The notes under the pieces are model-generated. The model worked only from the letters and a program-made list of their open reading frames with translations. It searched no databases and had not been told where the DNA came from. Positions 1 through 12,006 of a stretch of DNA of 64,000 nt are shown piece by piece. The number at the start of each line of letters is the position of its first letter. Position 1 is the first letter of the stretch. Both the position numbers and the translations under genes were made by a program. Source of the stretch: Hormiphora californensis (Eukaryota > Ctenophora > Tentaculata > Cydippida > Pleurobrachiidae); contig CM035352.1 of NCBI GenBank assembly GCA_020137815.1, forward strand, positions 220,675 through 284,674. The letters run 5' to 3'.

Positions 1-520
1 GAAAGGCTATAGCATCGCTCTCTTTCATCGGATTGACTTGAAATTTGGAATGTATACCCGGCTTGGGGTCCTTTACTTAAGTTTAAAATTTCAAGTCTCT
101 ATCTCATCTGGGACGGAAGTTACAGACTGGTCCCATTTGCTGAAGATTCAGTGTAACGGACGCGCGCGTACGCGCGCGCATAGGAGAGACGCTTTTTCTG
201 AGCACGGTTCTGAACAAACGGAAAGAGATAGAGACTTATCGTTTTCACTAGCTTGTAGATCTACTCAATTATTGTGTTATTAGCGGGGTGAGGTTTTCAA
301 TCATCCCCAGGAACGTCCTACAGAACGTCTTAAAGTCGTCATTTTTCAGACTCTGACCGAACTTCTTTGAGCTCAATTTACACCCTTAAGACGGATTCTA
401 ATCGAAAAACGAAGACTATATCATGGAAAGAGAATTGTCTAAACTTTCAGAAACTATATTTCGAATTTTCAAAACTGCATGTATAAGGGTCTTAAAACGC
501 GTCTGAAGTGTCATGACTGT
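1..520 (+). repeat. Dispersed repeat, copy 1 (also 28424-28890, diverged copy 54880-55200)
   Basis: The stretch gaaaggctatagcatcgctc onward recurs at 28424 in direct orientation for about 470 bp, with small indels. A third, more diverged copy begins near 54895. At 28324 and 55170 the family carries the motif gcgctggcaagcgcaaaggt or close to it. Confidence 0.7.
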
Positions 521-780
521 TTAAAAATAGGTATGACGATATGGGTTTTTTCGCCATAGCGATCTCAAATCGTATCCAATCGATCTCAAACTCGGTCAGT
601 ATCTTCATCTAGGTAATCCGGATGATATGACGTCGTAATTATGACGTCATAACGTCGTGACGTCATTTTATGACGTCAAAATGACGTCAAAAATGAAATT
701 TTCTCAATTTCGCGATTCAATCCTCTCTGTACCTGTTTTACTACATCTAAATGGATAAAAATCCCAAAAATGATGCAAAT

Positions 781-982
781 TATACCAAAACTAATTGAAA
801 TTAGTAGGCCGGAAAGGTTGCCCTATGATTTGAGCTACCTTTGGCACCAGTACATTCCCTTTTGAAGATAGAGTAAGCATCTGCCATACCCTGTCTGTAC
901 CCCGTGAATGTTACGTTGACAAAGATAGCTCAAATCATAGGGCAACCTTTCCGGCCTACTAATTTCAATTAGTTTTGGTATA
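781..982. mobile_element. MITE with ~60-bp inverted ends
   Basis: Left TATACCAAAACTAATTGAAA pairs with right TTTCAATTAGTTTTGGTATA, and pairing continues through the GGCCGGAAAGGTTGCCC block. A related pair of arms occurs at 55730-55945, and a half-arm near 27410. It is followed by a (TA)n run at 985-1008. Confidence 0.7.
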
Positions 983-984
983 AT

Positions 985-1008
985 ATATATATATATATAT
1001 ATATATAC
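985..1008. repeat. (TA)n microsatellite
   Basis: About twelve TA dinucleotides directly abut the MITE right end. Confidence 0.85.
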
Positions 1009-1113
1009 CACCTATCATATCGTATGATTAATTCCTTCCTCGATGACCCAAGATCGAGAATGGTCATCCCTTTTTTGACCGTTTTTCCCGTGGTCAAAGT
1101 TATTTGAAAATAG

Positions 1114-1580
1114 TTTAAAGTGAGAGTGGACAGAATCAGAATTGGATAAGTTTTTTGGAGGAAGTAGATATTAATTCTATGAGTATTTTGCCTTTTTGCC
1201 GCTCAAAATCGACCCATCCATCACTGAGATATTTTTGTTACTCTCGGGGAATTATTGCTGGATCAATATTTATCAAACAGGATAGAAACAATCCTTGTGT
1301 TTTACTAACACATTCTTTAAATTTTTAATATGCTGACTTGCATTGCTCTGCTTCTGTGCATGGACATGTCAACCTCACTGCTTATATTCAGAATATGTTA
1401 GTAAAACACGACGATTGTTTCTATCCTGTTTCATACATACTGATTAAACAGGAATTCCCCGAGAGTAACAAAAATATCTCAGTGATGGATGGGTCGATTT
1501 TGAGCGGCAAAAAGGCATAATGCTCATAGAACTTATCTCTAAAACCTCGAGCAAACTTGTCCAATTCTGATTCTGTCCAC
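1114..1580. mobile_element. Fold-back element, family with GTGAGAGTGGACAGAATCAG ends, copy 1
   Basis: The left arm (1114 to about 1305) is the reverse complement of the right arm (about 1395-1580). Both contain CCGCTCAAAATCGACCCATC and the ACTCTCGGGGAATT block. The loop contains the unique tgcttctgtgcatggacatg stretch. Confidence 0.72.
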
Positions 1581-2997
1581 AAGATAGTGCCATTCTGCAA
1601 TCGTGTTATAAGAGTGCAAACCATACCACTAAACCACGGAGACGCTGACTAAATTGCCATTTAACGCTCCAGTTACAAATTGGAAACTGACATCCTTATT
1701 ATAAAGTACAAATGAACGTCGTAGTGAGGAGTGTGATGTCCTATCCTCACGTGCAAATAGAGGGGGGTTGCCAAGGAGGTGCTGTGGGAGGGGTATTGGA
1801 GGGGGATACTGCACGTGCATGTTGTTGGTTGTTTGTTGCGTGCTCCTGTGTGGTGTTCCTGTGGTGTTTTAGGATCTACTGCTGGGGCCCCCACGATTAC
1901 CAAAGCCTTTCTACCTACGTACCCCGTTAATTCTCTACACAGCTACAATTCTACGGATCTTTATCACCTGATTCTACATGTTATTCAGCGGAATTTACCT
2001 TGAATGATGTTTATCACGGATCACCAGCGCTCTACCACTCTACCAACCTCCGTATTCTTTACCCCGACATGGAGAGACGAAGAGTAAGAGGGGGGGGACA
2101 TAGAGACGGGTGGGGGGGGGTGCTTCAGTTGCAGGACTTCAATGGGCTTTCTAGTCCTTATTATAAAGTACAAATGAACGTCGTAGTGAGGAGTGTGATG
2201 TCGTATCATCACGTGCAAATGATGGGGGGTTGCCAAGGAGGGGCCCTGGGAGGGGTATTGGAGGGGGATACTGCACGTGCATTCTATTGTTTGTTTGTTG
2301 CGTGCTCCTGTGTGGTGTTTCGTGGTGTTTTAGGATCTACTGCTGGGACCGCCATGATTGCCAAAGCCTTTCTACCATCCCACCCCGTTGATTCTCTACA
2401 CAGCTACAATTTTACGGATCTTTATCACCTGATTCTACATGTTATTCAGCGGGATTTCCCTTGATGTTTATCACGGATCACCAGCGCTCTACCACTCTAC
2501 CAACCTCCGTATTCTTTACCCCGACATGGAGAGACAAAGAGTAAGAGGGGGGGGGGGCATAGAGACGGGTGGGGGGGTGCTTCAGTTGCAGGACTTCAAT
2601 GGGCTTTCTAGTCTATATTATAAAGTACAAATGAGTGGCGTGGTGATGGATTATCCTAGCTTGCAACACTAGCGTGCAACAATTTGCCCATTTGCCCGTG
2701 CGAATCAAGGGCCGTTGTTATGGTGTGTGGGGAAGGGTGTGAATACTGCACGTGCATGTTGTTGGTTGTTTGTTCCTGCGGTGTTTTGTGGTGTGATGGC
2801 ATCTACTGTTGCTGCTCCGATGATTTCCAGATCTATTCTACCTACTTACCCCCGTTAATTACTCTACACAGCTACAATTCTACGGATGTTTATCACCTAA
2901 TTCGGCATGTTTCAAGCAGCCATCTAACGAAGACCCTTGATATTCATCACCATCCCTACCACTCTACCAACCTCCATATTCTTCAGCCCGACATGAT

Positions 2998-3310
<313 letters not shown>

Positions 3311-3433
3311 ATATCAACGGAGTTCAATCAATCAACGGGGTCCATCCAACGGGCTTTCTAGCATCACCATCCCTGTCACTCTACCAACCTCCATATTCTT
3401 CAGCCCGACACGGATATGATGAAGAGATGAAGT

Positions 3434-3591
<158 letters not shown>

Positions 3592-4510
3592 CATCAACGG
3601 GGTCCAACCAACGGGCTTTCTAGTCTCTATTATAAAGTACAAATACGTGGCGTGATGAGGAGTATGATGATGACCTATCCCACGTGCAAATGGTGGGGGT
3701 TGCCAAGGAGGTGCCCTGGGAGGGGGATACTGCACGTGCATGTTGTTGGTTGTTTGTTGCGTGTTCCTGTGTTGTTCCTGTGGTGTTTTGTGATCTACTG
3801 CTGGGGCCCCCATGATTGCCAAAACCTTTCTACCTACGTACCCCGTTGATTCTCTACACAGCTACAATTCTACGGATCTTTATCACCTGATTCAACATGT
3901 TATTCAGCGGGATTTCCCTTGATGTTTATCACCAGCGCTCTACCACTATACCAACCTCCGTATTCTTTACCCCGACATGGAGAGACGAAGAGTGAGAGTG
4001 GGGGCATAGAGACGGGTGGGGGGGGGGGGGCTGTTGTAGGACTTAACAATGGGCTTTCTAGTCCTTATTATAATTTGCAAATGCGTGGCGTGATGAGGAG
4101 TGTGATGTAGTATCCACACGTGCAATGCAAATAGAGGGGGTTGCCAAGGAGGTGGCTTGGGAGGGGTATTGAAGATTGTGGGGGATACTGCACGTGCCTG
4201 TTGTTTGTTGTTTCTTGCGTGTTCCTGTGGTGTTTTGGGATCTACTGCTGGAGCTGCCATGATTGCCAAAGCCTTTCTTCCTACGTACCCCTTTGATTAT
4301 CTACACAGCTACAATTCTACGGATCTTTATCACCTGATTCTACATGTTATTCAGCGGGATTTCCCTTAATGTTTATCACCAGCACTCTACCACTACCACC
4401 CTTCGTATTCTTTACCCCGACATGGATAGAAGAAGATTGAAAGGGGGAGAGAGACATAAAGACGGGTGAGGGCTGTTGTAGGACTTCAATGGGCTTTCTA
4501 GTCATCATTA

Positions 4511-4784
4511 TTAAAGTGAGAGTGGACATAATCAGAATTGGACAAGTTTTTTGGAGGTTGTAGAGATTAGTTCTATGAGCATTATGCCTTTTTGCCGCTC
4601 AAAATCGACCCATCCATCACTGAGATATTTTTGTTACTCTCGGGGAATTCCTGTTTAATCAGTATGTAAAAAACAGGATAGAAACAATCGTCGTGTTTTA
4701 CTAACACATTCTTAATATTAAGCAGTGAGGTTGACATGTCCAATGCACAGAAGCAGAGCAATGCAATTCAGCATGTTTAAAATT
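4511..4784. mobile_element. Fold-back family (GTGAGAGTGG) copy 2, truncated
   Basis: Left arm as in copy 1, then the loop segment in inverted orientation (ggttgacatgtccaatgcac). The right arm is missing; copy 3 begins immediately after. Confidence 0.6.
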
Positions 4785-5252
4785 TAGTGAGAGTGGACCG
4801 AATCAGAATTGGACAAGTTTGGTGTAGGTGGTAGAGATTAGCTTTCTGAGCATTTTGCGTTTTTGCCGCTCAAAATCGACCCACCCATCACTGAGATATT
4901 ATTGTTATGTTGGGAGAATTTCTGCTGGATCAATATTTATCAAACAGGATAGAAACAATCGTTGTGTTTTACTAACACATTCTTTAAATTTACAACATGC
5001 TAACTTGCATTGTTCTGCTTCTGTGCATGAACATGTCAACCTCACTGATTATATTCAGAATGTGTTAGTAAAACACGACGATTGTTTCTATGCTGTTTTT
5101 TACATACTGATTAAACAGTAGTTCTCCCAACATAACAAAAATATCTCAGTGATGGGTGGGTCGATTTTGAGCGGTAAAAACGCATTATGCTCAGAAAGCT
5201 AATCTCTACTACTTACAACAACTTTATCCAATTCTGATTCGGTCCACTCTCA
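4785..5252. mobile_element. Fold-back family (GTGAGAGTGG) copy 3, complete
   Basis: Left arm 4785 to about 4975 and right arm about 5060-5252 are reverse complements; the right end reads gtccactctcactttaaag. Same loop as copy 1. Confidence 0.7.
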
Positions 5253-5439
5253 CTTTAAAGAATTTGTTAGTAAAACACAAGGATTGTTTCTATCCTGTTT
5301 CCCGGTGTCCCGATTTTTTTTTCACGCCTGGAATTTTCATTTTGGGAGCTCGTTTTGCTGCAGGAATTTTACTATTTGCTGCAGTCATGGATAGGGATTT
5401 TGCCGTCCTAAAATACCCCGGCAGTCCCAGTACCCCTAA

Positions 5440-5990
5440 CATTGGAATATTTCCCTACTGCAGTCATTGGAATATTCCATCTTTGCAGTGCCTGCTGCAG
5501 TGCTGCTGCTAGTAGTGGAAATTCCTTGGAATATTCCATCTCTGCAGTGCTGCTGCAGCAGTGGAAATGTCTTGGAATATTCCACTCAGGGACTGCAACA
5601 GTGACTATAACGATCTCACCCCTTTGTAAAGCTATGGGGAAAAAAGAGAGCTATGTTAAAGTATGAATCTCTCTTTTCTTCCCCTTCCCTGCTGCAGTGC
5701 TGCAGCGACTGCAGAGATGGAAAATTCCGAGAAAATTCCACTCAGGTACTGCAACAGTGACTATAACGATCTCACCCCTTTGTAAAGCTATGGGGAAAAA
5801 AGAGAGCTTTGTTAAAGTATGAATCTCTCTTTTCTTTCCCCCTCCCCCTTACTCGACTGTTGTCGGTGCATTACGCACAACTGGGGCATGCCCCAACATA
5901 TTCTATCTCTCTGTTACACACTGTTAACACTGCAGCACTGCTGTATCTCTGCGTGTAAGTATGGAAAATATCTTCTGCTGCTGCAGCAGC
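5440..5990 (+). repeat. CTGCAG-rich tandem repeat region
   Basis: Repeats of ttggaatattccatctctgc and gctgctgcag, plus a ~165-bp direct duplication (5590-5690 and 5750-5850) around cagtgactataacgatctca. The motif aatctctcttttcttcccc reappears inverted inside the MITE at 15423-15648. Confidence 0.65.
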
Positions 5991-6084
5991 TGCTGCTGCA
6001 GCAGTCCCCCAATATTTTTTCATTTTGCTGCAAGGATTTTGTTTTGCTGCAGAATTTTTGCATTTATCTTTCCTTCATATTCCA

Positions 6085-7463
6085 GAGATCGGGACACTGG
6101 GTCCTTTGGAGATGGTGGAGGCTGGTGGGGTAGTATATCTTGGTTTCATTGTTCACACCAATATTGTTGGAGGGTGCGATATGACATCGAAGACGCTCAT
6201 TTGTTAGACGTTTCGGCTGTACGGCCATTATCAATAATGCTATGGGGGAATTTACATTAGCACATTACATAAGACATCAATATGTACATAGGGGACAAAA
6301 TTGTAAAAGACTGGACCAAACGGCAAACACACACAACATAAACAGAAGCCAAAAACAACAAACAATCGAATCCACGATGCTGCTCCTTCATAAAAAACTC
6401 TTATTTACATTAATTTACACATGAAATATTATAACAAAATACTAAAAAATGAACCCGTTGTTGCACATTTTGTTCAATGGTGGCCTTAGTCGTGTAATGG
6501 CACGGCTCTCTCTGAGATAGGCGTCTATGGGGTCTCTACCCTTATTTATTATATCAAAATTGAAAATATTGAAGAATGCATCGTATTCCCTTCTCCCTGC
6601 TTGTCCGTATATGAGCTCCGGGTGCATCTCATTAGCATGTTCCAATCTGGTGTGAGTCTCGTGCTCGGCGATCCGGTGTTTCAGTGGACGGCTTGTCACA
6701 CCTATGTAGGTACCGTTGTTGCATAGGTTGCACGAAGCACGGTACACTACGTTTTCCGTCGAGCATTGAATGCCATGTTGATGCAGCTCGCATTCACAGT
6801 TTTGACTGTTTTCTTCTTTGTTGTTGTAATGGTTTTTCCTGTTGTAATGGTTTTTCACCATGCTAGCAACAGTTCTTCCCGAAGATGTTACCACACGGAT
6901 CGGCAGCCCAGATTCTTTAACTGCTTTCTTCACCTTTCGTAGGGCGCCCTCATTGGTGTATGGCAGTTTCATGATGTATATTTTGTTGGATTTTTCATCA
7001 TCTGGTGGGGCCGGGCTTGTAGTCGGGGTGGATAACTGCTTCGCAATTTCCAAGCTAACAGTTTTTATCGGGTAGCCTGAGTTGACTAGATTTTCTCTCA
7101 GTTTTTCAAGGTGAGGGAATGCTAGGTCAACTGTGGAACACCTGTTGAGGATGCGTTTTGTTTCTGTGCGGATTATATTTAGTTTTATAACTTCTGCACA
7201 GTGGGAGTGATAGTTGAGGTAGCTTCCACTGTGGGTGCTCTTCTGAAAGAGTTCCCACGTTAGAGATGTTTCTCCTCCGTTGTTGGTGGTTCTAACGGTC
7301 AGGTCGAGAAAAGAGATTTCTGAGACTCCTACTGCTGGTTCTGTTGCCTCTTCTCTTGTAAATTTTACAGCCGAAACGTCTAACAAATGAGCGTCTTCGA
7401 TGTCATATCGCACCCTCCAACAATATTGGTGTGAACAATGAAACCAAGATACACTGGGTCCTG
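6085..7463. repeat. Inverted repeat capping the Penelope-like tail (arms 6085-6222 and 7364-7463)
   Basis: atatcttggtttcattgttc at 6137 is the reverse complement of 7430-7449. Pairing continues through ttagacgtttcggctgt at 6206-6222. The arms bracket the RT-thumb/GIY-YIG coding sequence. Confidence 0.68.
6442..7366 (-). pseudogene. Penelope-like element 3' part: RT thumb and GIY-YIG domain
   Basis: Translation on the - strand contains ISFLDLTVRTTNNGG and SHCAEVIKLNIIRTETKRIL, the thumb of the reverse transcriptase. The GIY-YIG nuclease follows: CECELHQHGIQC, then YRASCNLCNNGTYIGVTSRP, LKHRIAEHETHTR and finally YLRESRAITRLRPPLNKM. The polymerase catalytic domain is absent, so the copy is 5'-truncated. 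The reading frame is otherwise open for over 300 residues. Both ends abut an inverted duplication (6085-6222 against 7364-7463). The HxxC-type nuclease differs from the other tails and pairs with the fragment at 23759. Confidence 0.72.
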
Positions 7464-7622
7464 TTTGATAAATATTGATCCAGCAGGAATTCCCCGAGAG
7501 TAACAAAAATATCTCAGTGATGGATGGGTCGATTTTGAGTGGCAAAAAGGCAAAATGCTCATAGAACTAATCTCTACAACCTCCAAAAAACTTGTCCAAT
7601 TCTGATTCTGTCCACTCTCACT

Positions 7623-8186
7623 TTAAAAAAGGCAGATGAAATTCTTGGGTCAACATTTGCACGTGCAGTTTAATAGGAGCTATGGGAGGGGGATTGGGGA
7701 CCTTCGCCAATCTGCAAAATCCATAGCTCTGTGAAAATAGCTTAACTTCATCTTTCCAATGAGCCAAAGATTACCGAAATTGGTTGAGAAATGGCCGAGT
7801 TATGGCGTAAAACGTCTAAAAATCGTGCAAAAACGTGATTTTCACTGTTCTTGGTAACTACCGCAGTTTTGTAGTCGACGGGGGCTCTGCTTGCGGGGTT
7901 CCTTAGAAACCGACGCCAGTTTCCAGCTGGAACACTCCTGGTCAACCATGACATCTACGATCATGTGACCGAATTTCGTTGTGAATTGCATTGAAAGTAG
8001 GCGCTGTGCATAGTGTCAATACTACCCCCCCCCCCACTAGTAACAAACGACACAGAATTAGAAATTCTTGATACCGTAGCAATGGTTCATCCACTAAGTT
8101 TTGTGAGAAAACAGGGCACACCAATCTCAAAATTTTCTCGCGAAGCTCATTTTATTCCTTTATGACTGAAGTGATATCACTCTAAA
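7623..8186. other. No gene; old repeat relic
   Basis: 7900-8010 (ccagctggaacactcctggt ... aattgcattgaaagtagg) belongs to a dispersed repeat also at 12479-12690, 24060-24215 and 55548-55710. The rest shows nothing I recognise. Confidence 0.5.
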
Positions 8187-8270
8187 ATTTTTTCCCTGCC
8201 CGGGTGGATGATATTTTTAGCACGTGTGCTAAAAAGATCATTCAGGGTTTAGAAATCAGCGATGGTGGGG
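8187..8270. repeat. Short palindromic repeat, copy 1 (others at 21944-21998 and 26552-26636)
   Basis: gatgatatttttagcacgtg followed by the reverse complement tgctaaaaagatcattc, then agggtttagaaatcag. The three copies share the stem and the ctgatttctaaaccctgaat side block. Confidence 0.6.
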
Positions 8271-9482
8271 GTTAAATGTCCGCCACGCAGATACGCCTAA
8301 CAACATCAAGTCTGCTCCTTTATAAAACTTTCATCTCACGCTAGTAGTATGTAAAATGGCCCCGCTGGATCACGATTTTCGGTGTCACCACATTATTCCA
8401 TATTTGGGCATATCACGTGATGTCAAATGATGTCACGTCATAGAATTTTGCAAACCTTTATATATTCCATATTTGCATACGTCATATGATGTCACGTGAT
8501 TAATTAAGATTACTAGCAAAACTGGGGCGATCGTACCGATCGCAAATCGAGGGGTCTGTTTCTATGTTTTCTCTCTGCCTGTCTGCTATATGCTATGTGA
8601 TGTGATCCCTCTCTTTTTCTCTCTTTCTCTCCCTTTTATACATGTGATGTGACCCCTCAAGTCGCAAGCAGTTCTCAACACGTGTGATACGTGATACCTA
8701 CGAATCACGTCGTCACACTGACGGATCATGTCGTCACACTGACGGATCACGTCGTCACATTGACGGATCACGTCGTCACATTGACGATAGGGTGTCACAT
8801 TTCCGTGCAAATTTGCATTAGATATAGTTAGATGATGTGACGTCACCAAATAATTAGGTATTTTCAATGACGTCAGCACAGAATGTATGTGTAAACATGC
8901 GAATTATGATCAAATTACCAGCACAAGGCTTTTTTGGACTGTAACAGCACGGAAATTTCTGTCTGAAACGTAAAAACTCTTGAAAAGGGCAAATTAAAGC
9001 GTTACCTTGGTGCTTTTGTGTTCCAAGTGCTGACAAGCGCTCCAGCAGTATATCCTGTGGATGTTCCCAGCTGGCAAGGGCCACAGTATAGTGTAAAATG
9101 GCCCCGCTGTACCACCTAAAAATGGGGTACACATTTGATAATCCAGTAAAATGTCTGGACGCTTACATTAATGGGTGTTTTTAGCTGTTCCTAGCCATTC
9201 CTAGCTATTCCTTGTTAATTATAGGAATCTTAAAAGCGTTCCAAGTGTTCCTAGTCTATTGTCCGTATGCTCTATGAGTGTTCCCGGCAGTTCCTTGGTC
9301 ATTCAATCTATTCCTAGTGTTCCTAGTCTGTTATTCACCGTTATCTGGTGTTTCTCGCCTGTTCCAGGCATCACAGGAACACACAGGAACATACAGGAAC
9401 GGTTAGAAACAGCTTAAAATACAAAATAAGTCAGAAAATACGCTTTTTAGAGCTAAAATATATATAGAATATTACATACATC

Positions 9483-9764
9483 TCAATTTTCATATTCTAA
9501 ACTTGCAACAAGGGATAGTGTTCTCCCGATAACTTGAAAAATATTATAAAAATCTTTTGAATGTTTTAAAAGTAGTCTTTTGATTTCATCTAGGCTTTTG
9601 CAATCAACCATATTGATCAGTTTTCTACCTTTTGCACTTAGGCGCTTTCTCCGAGGAACAACTAGAGGAACAGCTCCATACTTTAGACCGATAAATAGGC
9701 TTTTTATTGCTTTAACCAGTCTATTACTGCGTACAATCGAAGCATAGCTTTTCATATCCATCAA
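9483..9764 (-). CDS. Hypothetical ORF in the 3.4 kb TIR element
   Basis: 93 residues: YASIVRSNRLVKAIKSLFIG, then VPRRKRLSAKGRKLINMVDC and LDEIKRLLLKHSKDFYNIF. Basic and helical; no family recognised. It begins close to the inner end of the left TIR. Confidence 0.3.
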   Translation of the reverse strand: MMDMKSYASIVRSNRLVKAIKSLFIGLKYGAVPLVVPRRKRLSAKGRKLINMVDCKSLDEIKRLLLKHSKDFYNIFQVIGRTLSLVASLEYEN

Positions 9765-9931
9765 TCTTCGAAGTTCTAAATAGTCCCGGATATTTTTAAG
9801 AGTTGATTATTGTATCCGAGAACTCATAGAACTGCTGTGTCATGAAATTTAGTCCTAAATTCTTCTAGTTGTTTCTCAAACAAGAGAATTCTCTCAAGAT
9901 GCTGTTTTGTTTCACTCAACTTTGATTAATA

Positions 9932-10103
9932 CAGTCGGACCCCGATTTAACGGCACCCTCGGGGGAAAGGTTTTTGTCCGTTAAATCGGGGTGTCCGCTA
10001 AATCGGGGTCAAATATGGTTGATTTTCTGTATCGGGGGAAGATTATGCTGCCGCTAAATCGGGGTGCCGCTAAATCGGGGGCCGTTAAATCGGGGTCCGA
10101 CTG
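9932..10103. mobile_element. Tc1/mariner-like MITE (CAGTCGGACCCCGATTTAAC), copy 1
   Basis: 172 bp between TA dinucleotides. The ends CAGTCGGACCCCGATT and AATCGGGGTCCGACTG pair, and inner TTAAATCGGGG blocks repeat. Inserted inside the 3.4 kb element. Confidence 0.8.
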
Positions 10104-10454
10104 TATAATCTCTCATATTTCCGAGCTTGTTGATCTCGTTTTCGGTACAACGCCTTGAAGTCAATTTCCTTCAATGGATCAGATTTATCCTCAATTTCAT
10201 CTTCCTCAATATCATCATCCTCATCATCCAGATATATCATTATTTACTTCATTATCCTTTTTAGAATTAATTGATGATTCCTTATTTGGAACGTTTTCTG
10301 TTTTGTCATCGGCTTTGATTGATTGAGCTGAGTCAGTACCAGTTGGTCCCCATTTTTTGTGATCATATTTTTCATGTTGAAGAAGAATTGCATGGATACA
10401 TTTTTACAGAAAAAAATCAAATGACAATAATAAATTAAAAGACAAGTGTTTCTT

Positions 10455-10854
10455 TTATAGTCGTCCCACATTATTCCCACAATTTGGACAATCTTCGTTC
10501 TCTTCCGGTAACACCTTTTCCGTGATATCTTCTACCGATTCTAGATTTTGTTGCACCAATTCACGAATCACGATCAATGATTCGTTATCCTTTATCGCAT
10601 TTATTAGGAGCTCCTCTTCTGGTGTCAGCTCAATCTGAGACAAATCTGCATTAATTAGATCTTGCTTCAAACAAAACACTGTAGTAGGCCTCGAGTATGG
10701 ACGTTTCACTTTCGACATTTGGTGAATCGATCTCTTCATCAGATAATTGGGATAATTCCTCCGGGTCAGGATCTGTGTCAGGGTCAGAATCAGAGCTATT
10801 TCGCTTTTTGTCATTCAATCGTAGAGCTTTCAGATAAGACTTTGAATGAGACAT
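10455..10854 (-). CDS. Hypothetical acidic protein in the 3.4 kb TIR element, possible frameshift
   Basis: From ATG at 10854 the frame gives MSHSKSYLKALRLNDKKRNS, then an acidic SDSDPDTDPDPEELSQLSDE stretch and ends at 10651. An overlapping frame carries on with ADLSQIELTPEEELLINAIK to LPEENEDCPNCGNNVGRL. Together they look like one ~135-residue protein with a frameshift (or small intron) near 10650-10680. I recognise no family. Confidence 0.35.
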
Positions 10855-11843
10855 GGTTGGAAATGATGATCATGGAAAAACTCTTTTATTCCTCGATGTT
10901 CTTTTCAAAAGTATTTGGTTCCTCGGTGTTCTTTTCAAGAACCCTTTGATTCCTTGGTGTTCTTTTGATTTCGTGTTTCTAACCGTTCGACCGTGTTCCT
11001 ATGATGTTCCTGTGTGTTCCTGTGATGCCTGGAACAAGCGAGAAACACCAGATAACGGTGAATAACAGACTAGGAACACTAGGAATAGATTGAATGACCA
11101 AGGAACTGCCGGGAACACTCATAGAGCATACGGACAATAGACTAGGAACACTTGGAACGCTTTTAAGATTCCTATAATTAACAAGGAATAGCTAGGAATG
11201 GCTAGGAACAGCTAAAAACACCCATTAATGTAAGCGTCCAGACATTTTACTGGATTATCAAATGTGTACCCCATTTTTAGGTGGTACAGCGGGGCCATTT
11301 TACACTATACTGTGGCCCTTGCCAGCTGGGAACATCCACAGGATACACTGCTGGAGCGCTTGTCAGCACTTGGAACACAAAAGCACCAAGGTAACGCTTT
11401 AATTTGCCCTTTTCAAGAGTTTTTACGTTTCAGACAGAGAAATTTCCGTGCTGTTACAGTCCAAAAAAGCCTTGTGCTGGTAATTTGATCATAATTCGCA
11501 TGTTTACACATACATTCTGTGCTGACGTCATTGAAAATACCTAATTATTTGGTGACGTCACATCATAATCTTAATTAATCACGTGACATCATATGACGTA
11601 TGCAAATATGGAATATACAAAGGTTTGCAAAATTCTATGACGTCACACCATGACGTCATAATCACGTGATATGCCCAAATATGGAATAATGTGGTGACAC
11701 CGAAAATCGTGATCCAGCGGGGCCATTTTACATACTACTCACGCTTCGTTGATGCAATAAAGGAAATGATTAACACGCATTGTACGGTGCACTTGCCAGT
11801 GCAGTGATATCGTCTAATATACTATTTAACCTTTTATTTTCAG

Positions 11844-12006
11844 AACTAGCTAATCGACAATGGACAATGAACGTTATTTAGGACAGCTGAATAGTTTTCT
11901 GACAAACAAAGGATACACTCTTCCTCGTGATGTTGAATGCATTGAACAGTCTACACAATCGGGCACTGTTTTTCTTTGCAAGTTATTCCTCTTCGACTTT
12001 GGACTT
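11844..12006 (+). CDS. dsRBD gene exon 1 (start codon, first half of dsRBD1)
   Basis: A pyrimidine-rich acceptor ends at 11843, so 11844-11859 may be 5' UTR of a spliced transcript. ATG at 11860 has a good context (A at -3, G at +4). It encodes 49 residues from MDNERYLGQLNSFLTNKGYT and stops at the donor gtatgtg at 12007, phase 0. The residues match dsRBD helix 1 and strands 1-2. It begins about 105 bp after the right end of the 3.4 kb TIR element, so that element sits just upstream of the first coding exon. Confidence 0.75.

Larger units (their letters stand above)
5301..7458. mobile_element. 2158-bp insertion in a fold-back element, 8-bp TSD TCCTGTTT
   Basis: Fold-back copy 4 runs 5253-5300 and resumes at 7459-7622. 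The junction sequence of intact copies (ctatcctgtttgataaat in antisense) is split here, with TCCTGTTT at both 5293-5300 and 7459-7466. Insert ends are CCCGGTGTCC... and ...ACACTGGG. It contains CTGCAG-rich repeats (5440-5990) and the Penelope-like tail. Confidence 0.6.
8343..11739. mobile_element. 3.4 kb DNA element with ~0.75-1.07 kb TIRs and 6-bp TSD (possibly Polinton/Maverick-derived)
   Basis: Ends AGTAGTATGTAAAATGGCC... and ...GGCCATTTTACATACTACT are exact reverse complements. The TIRs run 8343 to about 9410 and about 10972-11739; the left arm has ~320 bp (8510-8830) absent from the right. CACGCT flanks both sides (8337-8342, 11740-11745). A related locus at about 19680-19755, in inverse orientation, shows the unfilled site with one CACGCT. 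A 6-bp TSD, AG/CT termini and very long TIRs are known Polinton traits, but no polymerase, integrase or capsid gene is present. If Polinton, it is a non-autonomous derivative. Confidence 0.75.
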
